This document shows, piece by piece, positions 32,362-43,155 of a stretch of 64,000 nucleotides of DNA. The first letter of the stretch is position 1; each line of letters begins with the position of its first letter. This stretch comes from Rattus norvegicus (Eukaryota > Chordata > Mammalia > Rodentia > Muridae), in assembly GCF_036323735.1 (NCBI RefSeq), contig NC_086028.1, positions 42,350,001-42,414,000 of the forward strand, written 5' to 3'. The position numbers were made by a program, and so were the translations under genes. The notes under the pieces are model-generated. The model was not told the DNA's origin. It made no database searches and saw nothing but the letters and a program-made list of their open reading frames with translations.

Positions 32362-32965
32362 ACCCAAGTTTGGTTCCCAGCACCCAGATGACAGGTGAGC
32401 TTTGTCTGACAGGGAAAGTTTGGACGAAAGAGAGAAGTCCAGGCTCTGAGACAGGTATAAGATGCTCAGATCATCTGACCCATCTCCTGAACCTCTCAGT
32501 CAGCCTGGGATTCTGACCAAGGTCAGACAACCCCAAAGTCAGGTAGCCTTGTAGGCATCTGACTTTTTCATCCCTGATGACCACCAGTTATGAATCCATG
32601 TTGCCTCCCTGTTCACACTGGAGTTTCCGAAAACCCTGCTGCTACCTGATTGCATCCTCCACCCTTCTGGTTCTGCCTTCTACTGAGCTGGAAATGTGTA
32701 GTCCATATCCCATGTACACACCCGCGCTTTCTAGTTGGATGGCTGGAGAGCCAGGGGTTGACGTAGCCAAGCTCAGCATCATGCTACACAAGCACCGCTA
32801 TGAGGCTGGGCTTCCAGAGTGCGTCTTCTAAGACTCGGGCCCTTCTCAGAGACAGAAGCAGACAGATGATCGCGTCCCACATCCTCAGCCCAACGATGTG
32901 AGACCTCTAACCATGCCCAAGGATGGTTGGTGACAGCCACCTCCATGATCATAGACATTTGCTGG

Positions 32966-33025
32966 CCTCTCTCTGTCTCTCTCTCTGACTCTCTCTGCCT
33001 CTGTCTCTCTCTCTCTCTGTCTCTG

Positions 33026-33072
<47 letters not shown>
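32966..33072. repeat. (CT)n/(CTGT)n pyrimidine microsatellite
   Basis: CT dinucleotides with regular TGTC units. It abuts the tail end of the antisense B2 that follows. Confidence 0.95.
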
Positions 33073-33073
<1 letters not shown>

Positions 33074-33239
33074 AATGTATGTGAGTACATACACTGTCCC
33101 TCTGTTAGCCACACCAGAAGAGGGCATCAGATCCCATTACAGATGGTTGTGAGCCACCATGTGGGTGCTGGGGTTTGAACTCAGAACCTCTGGAAGAGCA
33201 GTCAGTGCTCTTAACCGCTGCGCCATCTCTTCAGCCCCC
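33073..33239 (-). mobile_element. B2 SINE
   Basis: 'GTGAGTACATACACTGTCCC', 'GTGAGCCACCATGTGGGTGC' and 'GCGCCATCTCTTCAGCCCC' are antisense B2. It forms an inverted pair with the B2 at 32165. Confidence 0.9.
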
Positions 33240-33811
33240 AGCACATACTCCTGTTCTTTCTTGACCATCCAGCAGAGAAGTTAGCAGCCTCCAAGCCACT
33301 CCATGCTTCCATGAGGCCTGGATTCAAAATGCCCTGTCATGGTACTTGGCCAGGTGATTTGGAATCAACCTGCTGGGACCAGTGCAAGTGGCTCGCGGTG
33401 ACCTGTAGTGGCCACTATAGAAAGGATGAGGAACATAGCTGAAGAAACAGAGCTTGGCCAAATGGTTTAGGGCGGCAGCTGACTCTGCTACATAAGCTTT
33501 CCAAGTCCGGTGGGGAAGTGTGTGTGGCCCTGCCTGCCTGTCATTCTGTGAGTAGCTGTTTTCTGGCAAGGAAGTAGAATTTAGCGTATCAATACAGTGT
33601 TTGTCCTTTGAGTGATGACGTTTTTCAGAAGTGTGGCTCAGTGGCTCAGTGTGTACACATATATTCACCTGGGATCCCCTCAGGAAACCAGAAGGTACCC
33701 CAGAAGAGGAGAGCCTTAAAAACCAGAACTTAAGTTACATGGGGACTTTAGTCAGCCACCAGAGTGTCTCTTAGCAAAGGAGCCCTCTGCAGGACCTAGT
33801 AAGTAGCCTCG
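33240..33811. other. intron stretch, nothing recognised
   Basis: Unique mixed sequence. A 114-codon minus-strand open frame is not supported as a gene. Confidence 0.4.
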
Positions 33812-34110
33812 TCTTTAAAGTACTCGCACACAAGCAAGAGGACCAAGAGTTCAGGTCCCCAGAGTTCCTGTAGGCATGGTTTAATTCTGGGTTTTGGGAT
33901 GCAATTACAGACCTGTCTATAATTCTAAGGCTGAGATGGTATCCCTGGAAGAAGCTGGCCAGTAAGACTGGACTAGCCACATCAGAGAACTCCCTGACTA
34001 GAATAAACCCTGCCTCAAAGCATAGGGCGAGAGCCATTGAGGAAGATTCCGGACATTAACCTCAGCCCCCACACACACTTGAATGTAGACACATACATAA
34101 ATACACACAT
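33812..34110 (+). mobile_element. B4/RSINE1-type SINE, diverged
   Basis: 'AGAGTTCAGGTCCCCAGAGT' then 'GGGATGCAATTACAGACCTG', 'GGCCAGTAAGACTGG' and a CACACA-containing end follow the RSINE1 layout. Confidence 0.6.
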
Positions 34111-34454
34111 GCACATGAGAAAGAGAGCGTGTATGGGGGGAGCCCTCTTCAGTAGCAAAGAGTGGTCACTTGCCTCCTCCTGGTATTATTTCCAAGTAGA
34201 GTTCTCTCCATGACAACAGCTGTTTCTCCAGGCCCCTTCTTGAATGGACCAAAGAATCCCAGCTTTTAATTGAGCTCTGACTGACAACATGTTTCTGTCT
34301 TCTGGGTGGGTGCTAGTGGAGATCTCTTGGCAAGTGAATGTTTTCCAGAAAAAAAAAAATTCCCTTTTCCCATCTCCCAGTGCCATGTGACCCCTCCCCA
34401 GTGTGTGTCTACCTGTACCAGACTCCTTGCAGCATTGAAGCCTTTATCCAGTGG

Positions 34455-34457
<3 letters not shown>

Positions 34458-34503
<46 letters not shown>
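34458..34503. repeat. (CA)n microsatellite
   Basis: About 22 uninterrupted CA units. Confidence 0.97.
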
Positions 34504-34504
<1 letters not shown>

Positions 34505-36264
34505 AGTCAGGCACCTCCAGACTTACTTGTGCCAGGGAATCAAGGGCTGTGTCACCACCTGTGAGGGATCACACCAGTCTGATTAATTACACTAAACGGG
34601 ACGTAATCGTAATCGGCAGTGGCTTTAACACCACTGACGACAAAAGTGGGATCCCTCTCTTTGCAGATCTTTGGCTCTCCATGGAGCTGAGTCTACATCC
34701 AAAGCCTCAGGAAGGAGCTTGGTGGGCTGTCAGATGATGAGGGGGCATCGGTAGGAGTCTCCTGGGGTTGGTTGGTTGGTTAGGGCCATCTCTTTTGGAA
34801 CTGCAGTGCATGTGTGTAAGAGGCGCAGATACGATACAACAGCCGTGGAATCAGAAGCAGCTGCTGGAGTGAGGGCTGTGAGCAAATTCCCCTAAGCCTT
34901 GGGTTAATGGGGTCCGTGTTCCTCTCTCATTATCCCTTCCAATCCCATCCCCTTCTCTCTGACTCAGGGAAGGTAACACAACAGCAGTTCCATCCTTAGA
35001 CATCCCCACTCCCCCCCACACCCCCCCCACAGATCCTCCTGCATAGAGAGCCCAACAAATGATAGCTCTGGTAGGGGAGAGCTACCCTGCCTCATCTTCT
35101 GAATGGGGCACCAGGAGGGGAGACCAAGAGGCCCGGGTGGGGGTCAGACAGGAGAACAACGAATATGCCAGCACTGCAAAGAGAAACCACCAGGCTGCTG
35201 GAAGCTGCTCTCCCAGGTCAAGAGTACAAAGATGTCACCCTTGCAGGGTGTTGCCTCAAACCACTTGTTGGTTGAGACCATTTGCTGAGAATTTTACAGT
35301 GTCGGGATTTGGACTTGAACTGGGCCAGTGCCGAGGCTGAGAGTGGAGAGCCTAATTCTAGTCACTTCCCCACCATGAAACAGCCCACAGGGAGACAGAG
35401 TCTCACAGACAGGGCATGCAGAAGGCGCTCCCCTTCCAAAAGTGGGGCTGACAGGAAACATTGTTTCGAGGGCTGTGCTGGTGGCTCGGGCTGTGGTGCT
35501 ACAGCTGCTGGCTTGGGGTGATGGTGATCTGTGAAAACAAGGGTGACTTCGGCAAGGTAGAAAGGGAGACAAAAATGGCAGGAGCATAAAAGTCCAGTGA
35601 GAAGACATGGGACCTGGCTGAGCGCTCTCTGGAGCCATGCTCTGGGTCTGTTTCCTCACTATCGGTTCTGGAAGCATCCAAGGACGAGGGTCATTTCTAG
35701 GGCATGAGACTGGGGCTTAGAAATGGAGAAATTTATTTTCTACTGTGTGCTTTTTGACTCTTTCTTGCTTGACTCTTTCACATTCTCTCTATTATTTCTA
35801 TAATTGCAAATCAAATTACAGGGTTTGGCTTTCAAAAAAAAATGCAATGAAGGGTTTGGATCAGACCATTGGTTTTCAAGCTTTCTTTTAAATCAGCAAA
35901 AACACTTTCCGCATAATCTTACACGAACGCCTAATTAATGTGTAACAGAGAGAAAGCCCCTCAGACTGGCACGTCCCACCCCACCTCCTGCCCTTAGCAT
36001 CCCCACACCTGTGGCACGGCTAGAAACACAGCGGATAGCAGCTATTTCGTTTAGGCCTATTTGCCTCTTCAACTCCGTGCCTGCCCTGCACTCATTCTGG
36101 AAGCTGCTGTGCTCCCTCCCCTAGCTATCCTCCCCCCCCTCCCCCCAAGTAGCCACAGACCTCCTGCCTTTGCAGGAATTGGTAGTTCGTACCAGTTGAA
36201 TGTCACCCAGAATCTTGGAATGTGGGGAAATGGGTCACTTTTGGTTTGCTTCTCTTAGGCTTGT
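34504..36264. other. long unique intron stretch with C-runs and an AT-rich block
   Basis: No gene or SINE is recognised. C-runs at 35004-35028 and 36132-36146 are separately noted. The AT-rich 35740-35960 (GCAAATCAAATTAC, CGCATAATC, CCTAATTAATGTG) may be conserved. Confidence 0.4.
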
Positions 36265-36575
36265 GTGTTGATGCTGTGGTCTGTATATATAAAATGCCCC
36301 CAACTGCCTCGTGGGTTTGAACATTGCCCCCAGTCAGGGGTGCTGCCTTGGAAGATGGCAGAACTATTGGGAGGTGGGAGCCTACCTAGTTGGAAGAAGT
36401 GTTTGGTAGGGAGTTTCTATTCTGGCACCGCTTCCTGTCCCAATCGCTATTCCAGATCCCATCCACATGTGAACAAGCAACATCTTATTCCTGCCACCTC
36501 AGCCTCAAGCCACATGGTGGACTCTGTGAACCAAAGCCAGTCCCAACTCCCTTAAGTTGCTTCTTGTTTGATTTC
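36265..36575 (+). mobile_element. rodent medium-reiteration repeat (second type)
   Basis: It opens 'ATGCTGTGGTCTGTATATAT', with 'TCGTGGGTTTGAACATTG' and 'GGCACCGCTTCCTGTCCCAA', and ends near 'CCTTAAGTTGCTTCT'. The family name is uncertain. Confidence 0.55.
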
Positions 36576-36621
36576 GGGGCACATCAGTAGAAAACATTCG
36601 AAAATACAAGGCAATAGAGAC

Positions 36622-36800
36622 GGGGCTGGCAAGAGGACTCAGAGTTCCACGCCTGGTGGAGAGAGGGGACCAACTCCTGCAAACTGTTCTCTGACCTCCA
36701 CAGGCTCACTTGCTCACTGTAACATACACACTCGAGCAGGCGTGTGCATACATACACGGACACACACACACACACCCTTGCATGCGTGGGGATGCACAGT
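36622..36800 (+). mobile_element. B4-type SINE
   Basis: 'GGGGCTGGCAAGAGGACTCA' and the B4 signature 'GCAAACTGTTCTCTGACCTC' are followed by a CA-rich end. Confidence 0.7.
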
Positions 36801-37599
36801 TAATTAATTAAATCAATGATAGAGAAATATTAACAAGATGCCTTAGCCATTCCAGGCAGAAGCACGGATAGGCAGGATCCTACCAGGACGGTGAAGTGGG
36901 GAGGAGCGGTAGGAAAAACCCTTCACGTTGTCACAGTGTGCCTGTGGTCACAGACTCCCCGGCCTATGCACGCCATGATCCCAGCAAGACGCTTGGCGCC
37001 TCTGAAAGAGCAAACAAGGACCATTGAGCAGAGCTGTACTAGTGATGCTCAGTAAATATCGTTGGCCATTTTTGTTGCTGGTGTCTTCGTCGCTGTCATG
37101 AGATGCTTAGGGGACTCCGACAGCCGTCCTCGCTACATTGTTCTTGGTATACTCTTAGTAAAATTGCCACCTCCCAGGATTTTACTTTGTCTGGGTACAT
37201 GAGAGGTGTTCTCTCGGCTCAGGGATTGCTCATGGGATTGCAGGACAGAATCTATCCACAGACACGTTTGCTTATCCAGACATCTGAGATTTCCAGCTTG
37301 TTGGCTTTCGCCTGGTGACCGTGGGCTGGAACTGGGTGGCAGGTGCCCCACACAGTCAGACTCTCACCTCCTCCCTCTGCTCTCTCTCTCACTCTCGGCC
37401 AACCTCCCCTCCCCTTCTGGAAGTTTCCCCTTCCTCATCCTAGCTCTGGGCTTACTCCCTCCATGACTCAGTTTTAAGGTGAAATGTCCCTCGCAGGCTC
37501 CTCTATCTGGATACTTGATCTACAGCTGGCGGTGCCGCTCGGGAAGGTTGGAGGTAGAGACTTGCTGGAGGAAATGCACCAGTGGGAGCAAGCTTTGTA
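36801..37599. other. intron stretch, nothing recognised
   Basis: Unique mixed sequence, with AATTAATTAAATCAATG at about 36802 near the B4 tail. Confidence 0.4.
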
Positions 37600-37785
37600 G
37601 CCCAGATGTCTTCATGCCACTTCCTGCTGATTCCGGAGATACAGTGTGAGCCGCCAGCCTCCTGCTCTTGCCTGTCTGCCTTCCCAGCCTTGGGAACTGT
37701 GAGCCGAGAGAGGCCCTTCCTCCCTTAAGCTGGTTTTGCTGGGGCGTTTTGTCACAGCCCTAGTAAGGAAACTAATGCAAAATAA
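37600..37785 (+). mobile_element. 3' end of rodent medium-reiteration repeat (second type)
   Basis: 'GAACTGTGAGCCGAGAGAGG' then 'CCTTCCTCCCTTAAGCTGG', 'GTTTTGTCACAGCCCTAGTA' and 'GGAAACTAATGCAA' follow the expected end of the 36265-type element. Confidence 0.5.
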
Positions 37786-38224
37786 AAGAAAAAGAAACAA
37801 ATAAGGAATCCGAACCTGAACGTGCCTTTCCACCTCTTGGGACTCGTGCCTGGCCATCTGTAAAGGGAGCAAGCTGAGCTTCCTGCCTCAGTGCTCTCAG
37901 GTGTCTGGGCATCTTGCACACTTTGTAAATGTCCATCTAGGGCCCTCTTTTATCCAGCAAATCTGACAGGAACTGTGACCAAAGGCAACCAAGTAAGAAG
38001 GATGGGTGTGGCCCAGAGGCGTTTCAGCAATACTTCCCAAAGTACTGAGACGGGTGCCGGACCAAGGAGGAACCCTCCGATGTGGTCTTGACACCGTGTA
38101 CAGGGCAGTAATCTGCTGCTGAACAGATGTGGGTCGGGGTGGTGCGCTGAACCTCGAGTGGTGCAGGCTTCACACTTGCTCCAGTCAGTGCTGGTACTCG
38201 ACAGTTAGCTCTGAAACTTGGTGG

Positions 38225-38400
38225 CTTGGAGCTGGAGAGGTGGCTCAGCAGGTAAGAGCACTGGCTGCTCTCCCAGAGGACCTGGGTTTGATTCCCAGCA
38301 CCCAGGTCATGGCTCACAACAGTCTGTAAATCTAATTACAATCTCTTCCGGCCTCCACAGGCCCCAAGCACATACCTGGTATGCAGACAAGGCATCTGCC
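38225..38400 (+). mobile_element. B3 SINE
   Basis: 'GAGCTGGAGAGGTGGCTCAG', B-box-like 'GGGTTTGATTCC', 'CAACAGTCTGTAAATCTAAT' and 'CTTCCGGCCTCCACAGG' are present. It lacks a clear poly(A) tail. Confidence 0.8.
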
Positions 38401-39070
38401 CCATGAAATCCTGTTGGCTGGGGCATTCACGGGATCTGCTCATGTTTCAAGGGAGGAGTCCATCGCTTGGTGGGCTTGCAAAAAAGGCTCTAGAAGGAAA
38501 CATAAGGTGAAATGTTTCGTTAGCAGCCACTTTGGAAAAATAGAGCAGAAGACAAAATGCCATTGAGAGGTTTAGTTGTCCCTTCTGTTGCCATGTAACA
38601 AGGCATCACGCATTTTAAAGCTGGGAACTCTATAGGTCTTAGCTCTGAGTGAGCTTGGCTGGGTTTTCTCACAAGATCAAAATCAAGGTGTCAGCCAGCC
38701 AGAGCTCTTAAGTGCCAGGGTGTTTAACAGGACCTATGACCCACATGGATCCAAGTAAGAAGAACTGAGGTAAGGGTCTGACCCTGACTGTTTTGAGTTG
38801 ATGGCAGAATTGAATCCTTGTGGATGCAGGATTGAAGTCCCTACTTCATTACGCGCTATCCGTTTTCTGTTCCTTGGACCATCTACACATGGTCTCCTTG
38901 ATCTTTGGAGTCCGCAGCCCCATGGCAAATTGATCCCCATTCCAAATCCCTTTGACTTCCTCTTATCTTTCCAGATGGAGGAGGTGCTGGGGGATTTGTG
39001 TGGGATTATGGGACTTTGGCCAGGATTTGTTCTCTGTGGCCCTGGTACTCACTGCAAGAACGGAGGGAAG

Positions 39071-39071
<1 letters not shown>
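38401..39071. other. intron stretch, nothing recognised
   Basis: Unique mixed sequence. Confidence 0.4.
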
Positions 39072-39116
<45 letters not shown>

Positions 39117-39148
39117 GCGTGTGCGTGTGCGTGTGTGTGTGTGTGTGT
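39072..39148. repeat. (GT)n/(GCGT)n alternating tract
   Basis: 77 bases of purine-pyrimidine alternation with four GCGTGT interruptions. It is followed by GCATGCATACACACGCAC on the far side of a TT break, so part of it can pair back. Confidence 0.95.
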
Positions 39149-39509
39149 TTGCATGCATACACACGCACAGGACCCATCCCTGCTCAGAGGCCAGGATTGT
39201 AAAAGATGCTTGCCCACTCTTTAGAACTTTGGTTTTAGTTCTCAATGATTCAGAAACTCAAACAAAATCTCTCTTCTTCCCAGACAGTTTGAAAACACTG
39301 TGGAGTGTCCAGTGGGAGGGAACAACATGCATGCAGACAGCCATAACTTAAGACCGTGCCCTAGCTTCCAAAGAGAGCAGGATAGAGCATTCAGGGCCTG
39401 GTGAGGTCTGTTTTTAAATGCAGCTGCACAGGAGGAGGCTGCATGGAGGACGTGAGCTCTGAACAGGCTCTGCAAGGAAGATAGAATTTGGGTATTCAAG
39501 AAATAAGTT

Positions 39510-39655
39510 GAGTTGCGTGTGGTAGCACCTGCTTTTAATCCCAGCACTCAGGAGACAGAGGCAGGGGGCTTTCTGTGAGTTTGGGGCCAGCCTGGTCTAC
39601 AGAGTGAGTTCCAGGACAACCAAGGCTGTTACATAGAGAAACACTGTCTTGGGGT
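39510..39655 (+). mobile_element. B1 SINE
   Basis: 'TTTTAATCCCAGCACTCAGG' and 'GGCCAGCCTGGTCTACAGAG' are sense B1, ending 'AAACACTGTCTTGGGG'. Confidence 0.9.
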
Positions 39656-39989
39656 GGGGTGAGAGTGGGGATGCCAGCCTTAGATACCTTGGATCTAAGG
39701 CTTTGACACCCCAACATGCAAGGGGCAAATTGATATGAACCTCTTAGATCATTTTTGCCCTCCGCTCCCAGAGACTGTGTGCTTTGTTATAAACCACCCA
39801 CCATGTGCAGGGATTTCACTCGGCCACCAAACCTTGCTCACAGGTCCTTAGGTCAGTGGGTGGTTTCTCCAGCCTCGGGCTCCCGTGCGCATCTGTGGTC
39901 ATCCACATATAACCGGAAGCCCTGCCCCTCCCACCAGGGATCTTGTATCTCTCTGGGGATTGGCTGTCAGTGTGCTAGCCTAGGACGGT

Positions 39990-40115
39990 TGCCTTTTCCA
40001 TTACTGTGACAAAATATATGATATTCAGCAACTTAAGGGAGGTTTGATTTTGGGCTCACAGTTTAAGAGGGTGGTTCATGGTAGGCAAGGCAGGGCAGCA
40101 GGAGCAGGAGGGAGC
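39990..40115 (+). mobile_element. medium-reiteration repeat fragment
   Basis: 'TTTTCCATTACTGTGACAAA' and 'GATTTTGGGCTCACAGTTTA' match the 5' portion of the window's medium-repeat class. Confidence 0.55.
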
Positions 40116-40309
40116 TGGATGTGTAGATGGATCAATGCATTGAAGATGGATCAAGGAGTGGATCGATGGGTAGGTGGATGGCTAAAGAGATGGATACGGG
40201 TGCTTCTAAAGTCGTTACCACAAACTTCATTTCCCTCCTGCCAAGTTACTGAGACTGAGCAGAGCCGTTCCATGTCTACAAACTTTTCCTTGGTGGTGGT
40301 GGTTGCTGT

Positions 40310-40395
40310 GTCTTGCTTTTCTGAGGTAAAGTCTCGATATAAAGCCCTGGCCATCCTCCCTGGGATCACAGGCACGTGCCACCATGCTCAGCATC
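40310..40395 (-). mobile_element. B1 SINE fragment
   Basis: 'CTGAGGTAAAGTCTCGATAT' and 'TGGGATCACAGGCACGTGCC' are antisense B1 with an internal gap. Confidence 0.65.
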
Positions 40396-40664
40396 GAAAT
40401 GCTTTGAAGAAGCAAAGCAGAATCCAAAACCCAGTTGTGAAATGTGTGGGGAAGGAGCCGTGCTGTGTCCTTTCGCACGAACCCTGTAATTATTAGCAGA
40501 AAAATGAGGTCCCCAAGTTTTCTCCCTGGCTACATTAATCACTTCTCAGAGGCTGGGGGTGAGTAGGAGAGGGGAGACTTCTATTCAGGCAAAATTTTGA
40601 AATGCTATATTAGATAAACAAAGCTAGGCAACTTTCTGTGGGACTTCAAACAGCCTTTCCTTAA

Positions 40665-40985
40665 CGTGTGTGCAGATGTGTGTTAGTGAGTGTGTATGTA
40701 AGGCAGGGGGTGTACATGTGTGTGGAGGCCAGAGGACAACCTTGAGTGTTATTCCCCAGACATTGTCCATAGCATTCTTTTGAGGCAGGGTCTCTCACTG
40801 GCCGGAACTTGATGTAGGTTGGCCAGCCAGGCAGTACCAGGGATCCACCTGTTTGTGCCTTCCAGTGTTGGAGGGAGTCACAAGCTCAGGGCACAGTGGA
40901 CTTTTTAATGTGGCTTCTGGAGATTGAACTCGGATCCTCTCCATTTGCAAGGCAAGCAGTTTACCAGCTGAGCTCTTTCCTGGTT
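40665..40985 (-). mobile_element. B4 SINE
   Basis: 'GGAGGCCAGAGGACAACCTT', a B1-like middle ('TTTGAGGCAGGGTCTCTCAC') and the antisense head ('TTTACCAGCTGAGCTCTTTC') are in B4 order. Confidence 0.75.
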
Positions 40986-41049
40986 TTCAAAGGGCACCTA
41001 CTATGCTAACATACATGTTGGCATCTAGATAAGTAAGTGTTGGAAACTA

Positions 41050-41750
41050 GCATGCAGAAGAGGGAGAAATGTAACATTTTAGTCCCACCCATTGGCAACT
41101 ATGTGATTCTGTGCTCTACATATGTTCCCTGCTGTCTTTACCACTATTTCCCTACCTTTCCCCAAAGGCCACTCATCCCTCTCTACTCCACAGTAATACC
41201 TCTATTCTTTCTTTCACTGACTTTATCTTCTAGGTACTTACAGAATTAAAACCTTACTGTATACATCTTCTGTGTCCAGCTTATCTCACTAAGCATTAAT
41301 GTTTCCAAGGTCTGTCTATGTTGAACGTCTGCCCCTTCTATGGTTGAGCTGTGTTCTCCTGTGTGTCTGGACCATGCCTTATTTATACTCAACACTACTT
41401 GAGTTGTGTCTTTGTGTGGTCACAACCAGTGCTGCAGTGAACACGGGCATATGAGTCTGAGTATCTCCGGTCCATTCCTTTAGGTGAACAGTCACTGGGT
41501 CATGTGATACCGCTCTGTTTAGCCTTTTGAGAAACCTCCAACCTTGTCCACAGGAGCTGTGTTCCCACTGCCATCCCCACCAATGATCACATGGGCTCCA
41601 TTTTCTCCACCAGCACTTGTTTTCTGTTTGTTCACTTACACTATCCTGCTAAGTAGGATATGGTACTTTATGGTGGGTTTGAGTCCTGTTTCCTAATGAC
41701 CGATACCTGGGGTTCTGAGTGTTCATCAGTGACACTTTCCAGATATATTC
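41050..41750 (-). mobile_element. old L1 (L1M-type) ORF2 3' end, antisense
   Basis: The + strand shows 'CTTATCTCACTAAGCATTAA', 'GTGCTGCAGTGAACACGGGC', 'GTCACTGGGTCATGTGATAC' and 'CCCACCAATGATCACATGGG'. This is the inverted order of the L1 ORF2 tail. It is heavily mutated, with no intact frame. Confidence 0.75.
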
Positions 41751-41849
41751 TAGTCCACAGCCTGTGCCTAGAACAAAAGGTATAGTTGCAATGAATGCCA
41801 TCCAATCCAGCAAAAGTCATGCTGTCTTATTTACCAGGCGTTTACATAG

Positions 41850-41985
41850 AGCATAGTGACACACATTTAATCCCAGCACTCAGGAGGCAGAGGCTGACAG
41901 ATCTCTGTGAATTCAAGGTCAGCCTGAGCTACAAAGCAAGTTCCAGGACCACTGCCAGGGCTCCATTATAGGGAGATCCTGTCTG
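41850..41985 (+). mobile_element. B1 SINE
   Basis: 'CATTTAATCCCAGCACTCAG' and 'GAATTCAAGGTCAGCCTGAG' are sense B1. Its tail position is occupied by the purine tract that follows. Confidence 0.88.
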
Positions 41986-42250
41986 GAAGAAGAGGATTAG
42001 GAGGAAGAGGAGGAGGAGAAGGAGGAAGAGGAGGAGGAAGAGGAGGAAGAGGAGGAGAAGAGGAAGAAGAAGGAGGAAGAGGAGGAAGAGGAGGAGAAGA
42101 GGAAGAAGAAGGAGGAAGAGGAGGAAGAAGAAGAAGAAGAAGAAGAAGAAGAAGAAGAAGAAGAAGAAGAAGAAGAAGAAGAAGAAGACGACGACAAAGA
42201 AGAAGAACAACAACAAGAATTACAAAAATTACGAAAAGAAAAAGAAAGAA
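41986..42250. repeat. (GGA/GAA)n purine tract with a pure (GAA)~22 core
   Basis: About 260 bases of purine sequence: GGA-rich to about 42123, then pure GAA to about 42188, then decaying to AAC/AAAG. It explains the poly-Ser and poly-Phe/Leu minus-strand frames here. Confidence 0.95.
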
Positions 42251-42261
42251 GCATTTACCTA

Positions 42262-42610
42262 TGGGCTGGGAAGATTGCCCGGTGGTTAGAACACTTCTCT
42301 CCTAGTGCCCCACCTCACCCTTAGCCCAGCATGAGGATTAAAATCTCCAGAGCCTGGATCCCCAGAACCCATGTAAACGTCAGGTGGGTACGGCAGCCCG
42401 TCTATGATTCCAGCCTGGGAAGGTGGAGATAGAAGATCCCAGAACAAGTTGGCTACTGAGACTAGCCAGTGAGCTCTGGGTTTGATTGAGAGGCCCTGCT
42501 TCAATGAAGAAGGTGGAAGAGCAGGATGATTTCAGACACCCTGGGCTCCACATGCATGCACACTCACTTACATGTGCCCACATACATGTGGACTCACATA
42601 CACTCATGTG
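42262..42610 (+). mobile_element. B4/RSINE1-type SINE, diverged
   Basis: 'GGGCTGGGAAGATTGCCCGG', 'CTGGATCCCCAGAACCCATG', 'AGTTGGCTACTGAGACTAGC' and a CACATGCATGCACACTCAC end follow the RSINE1 layout. Confidence 0.65.
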
Positions 42611-42615
42611 TAAAC

Positions 42616-42934
42616 GGGAAGGAGGGAAGGAGGAAAGAAGGAAGGAAGGAAGAAGGAGGAAGGAAGGAGGAAAGAAGGAAGGAAGGAGGAAGGAAGGAGG
42701 AAAGAAGGAAGGAAGGAGGAAGGAAGGAAGGAAGGAAGAAAGGAGGGAAAGAGGAAGGGAGGAAGGAAGGAGGAAGAAGGAAGGAAGGAGGAAGGAAGGA
42801 AGGAGGAAGGGAGGAAGGAAGGAGGAAGGAAGGAAGGAGGAAGGGAGGAAGGAAGGAAGGAGGAAGGAAGGGAGGAAGGAAGGAGGAAGGAAGGAAGGAA
42901 GGAAGGAAGGAAGGAAGGAAGGAAGGAAGGAAGA
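42616..42934. repeat. (GGAA)n/(GGAAGGA)n purine tract
   Basis: About 319 bases with only A and G, ending in a pure GGAA run from about 42888. Frames of 119-214 codons on both strands are low-complexity artefacts. Confidence 0.97.
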
Positions 42935-43067
42935 TTTGCCTAAATCGCCCCAAGTCACTAGAATGTAGCCCACGTACTTCTTTCTTCTGTTTGGTTCTGT
43001 GACCCAGTGTCCTTTCGTGTGCATTGAGAGTTAGGTTGAGCTTTGCTAGTCTGTCTGTGACCCATTC

Positions 43068-43155
43068 TTCCTGTAGCCCAGGCTAGCCTGCATTCTATTC
43101 TCCTGCCTCAGCCTCTCCCAAGTGCCAGGATTGCAGAGAGCAGCACCATGCTGGA
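43068..43155 (-). mobile_element. B1 SINE fragment
   Basis: 'TGTAGCCCAGGCTAGCCTGC' and 'CCAAGTGCCAGGATTGCAGA' are antisense B1. Confidence 0.65.

Noticed and set aside
33324..33668. 114-codon minus-strand frame without repeats
   Set aside because: No homology recognised, no splice sites or poly(A) context; length is within chance expectation for 64 kb.
41050..41750. Possible processed gene or novel coding region
   Set aside because: The order of landmarks is that of an antisense ancient L1 ORF2 tail, with many stops and frameshifts.
42380..43024. Long frames of 119-214 codons, rich in Lys/Glu/Gly/Arg (+) or Leu/Pro/Ser/Phe (-)
   Set aside because: They are translations of the (GGAA)n and (GAA)n tracts and have no complexity of their own.
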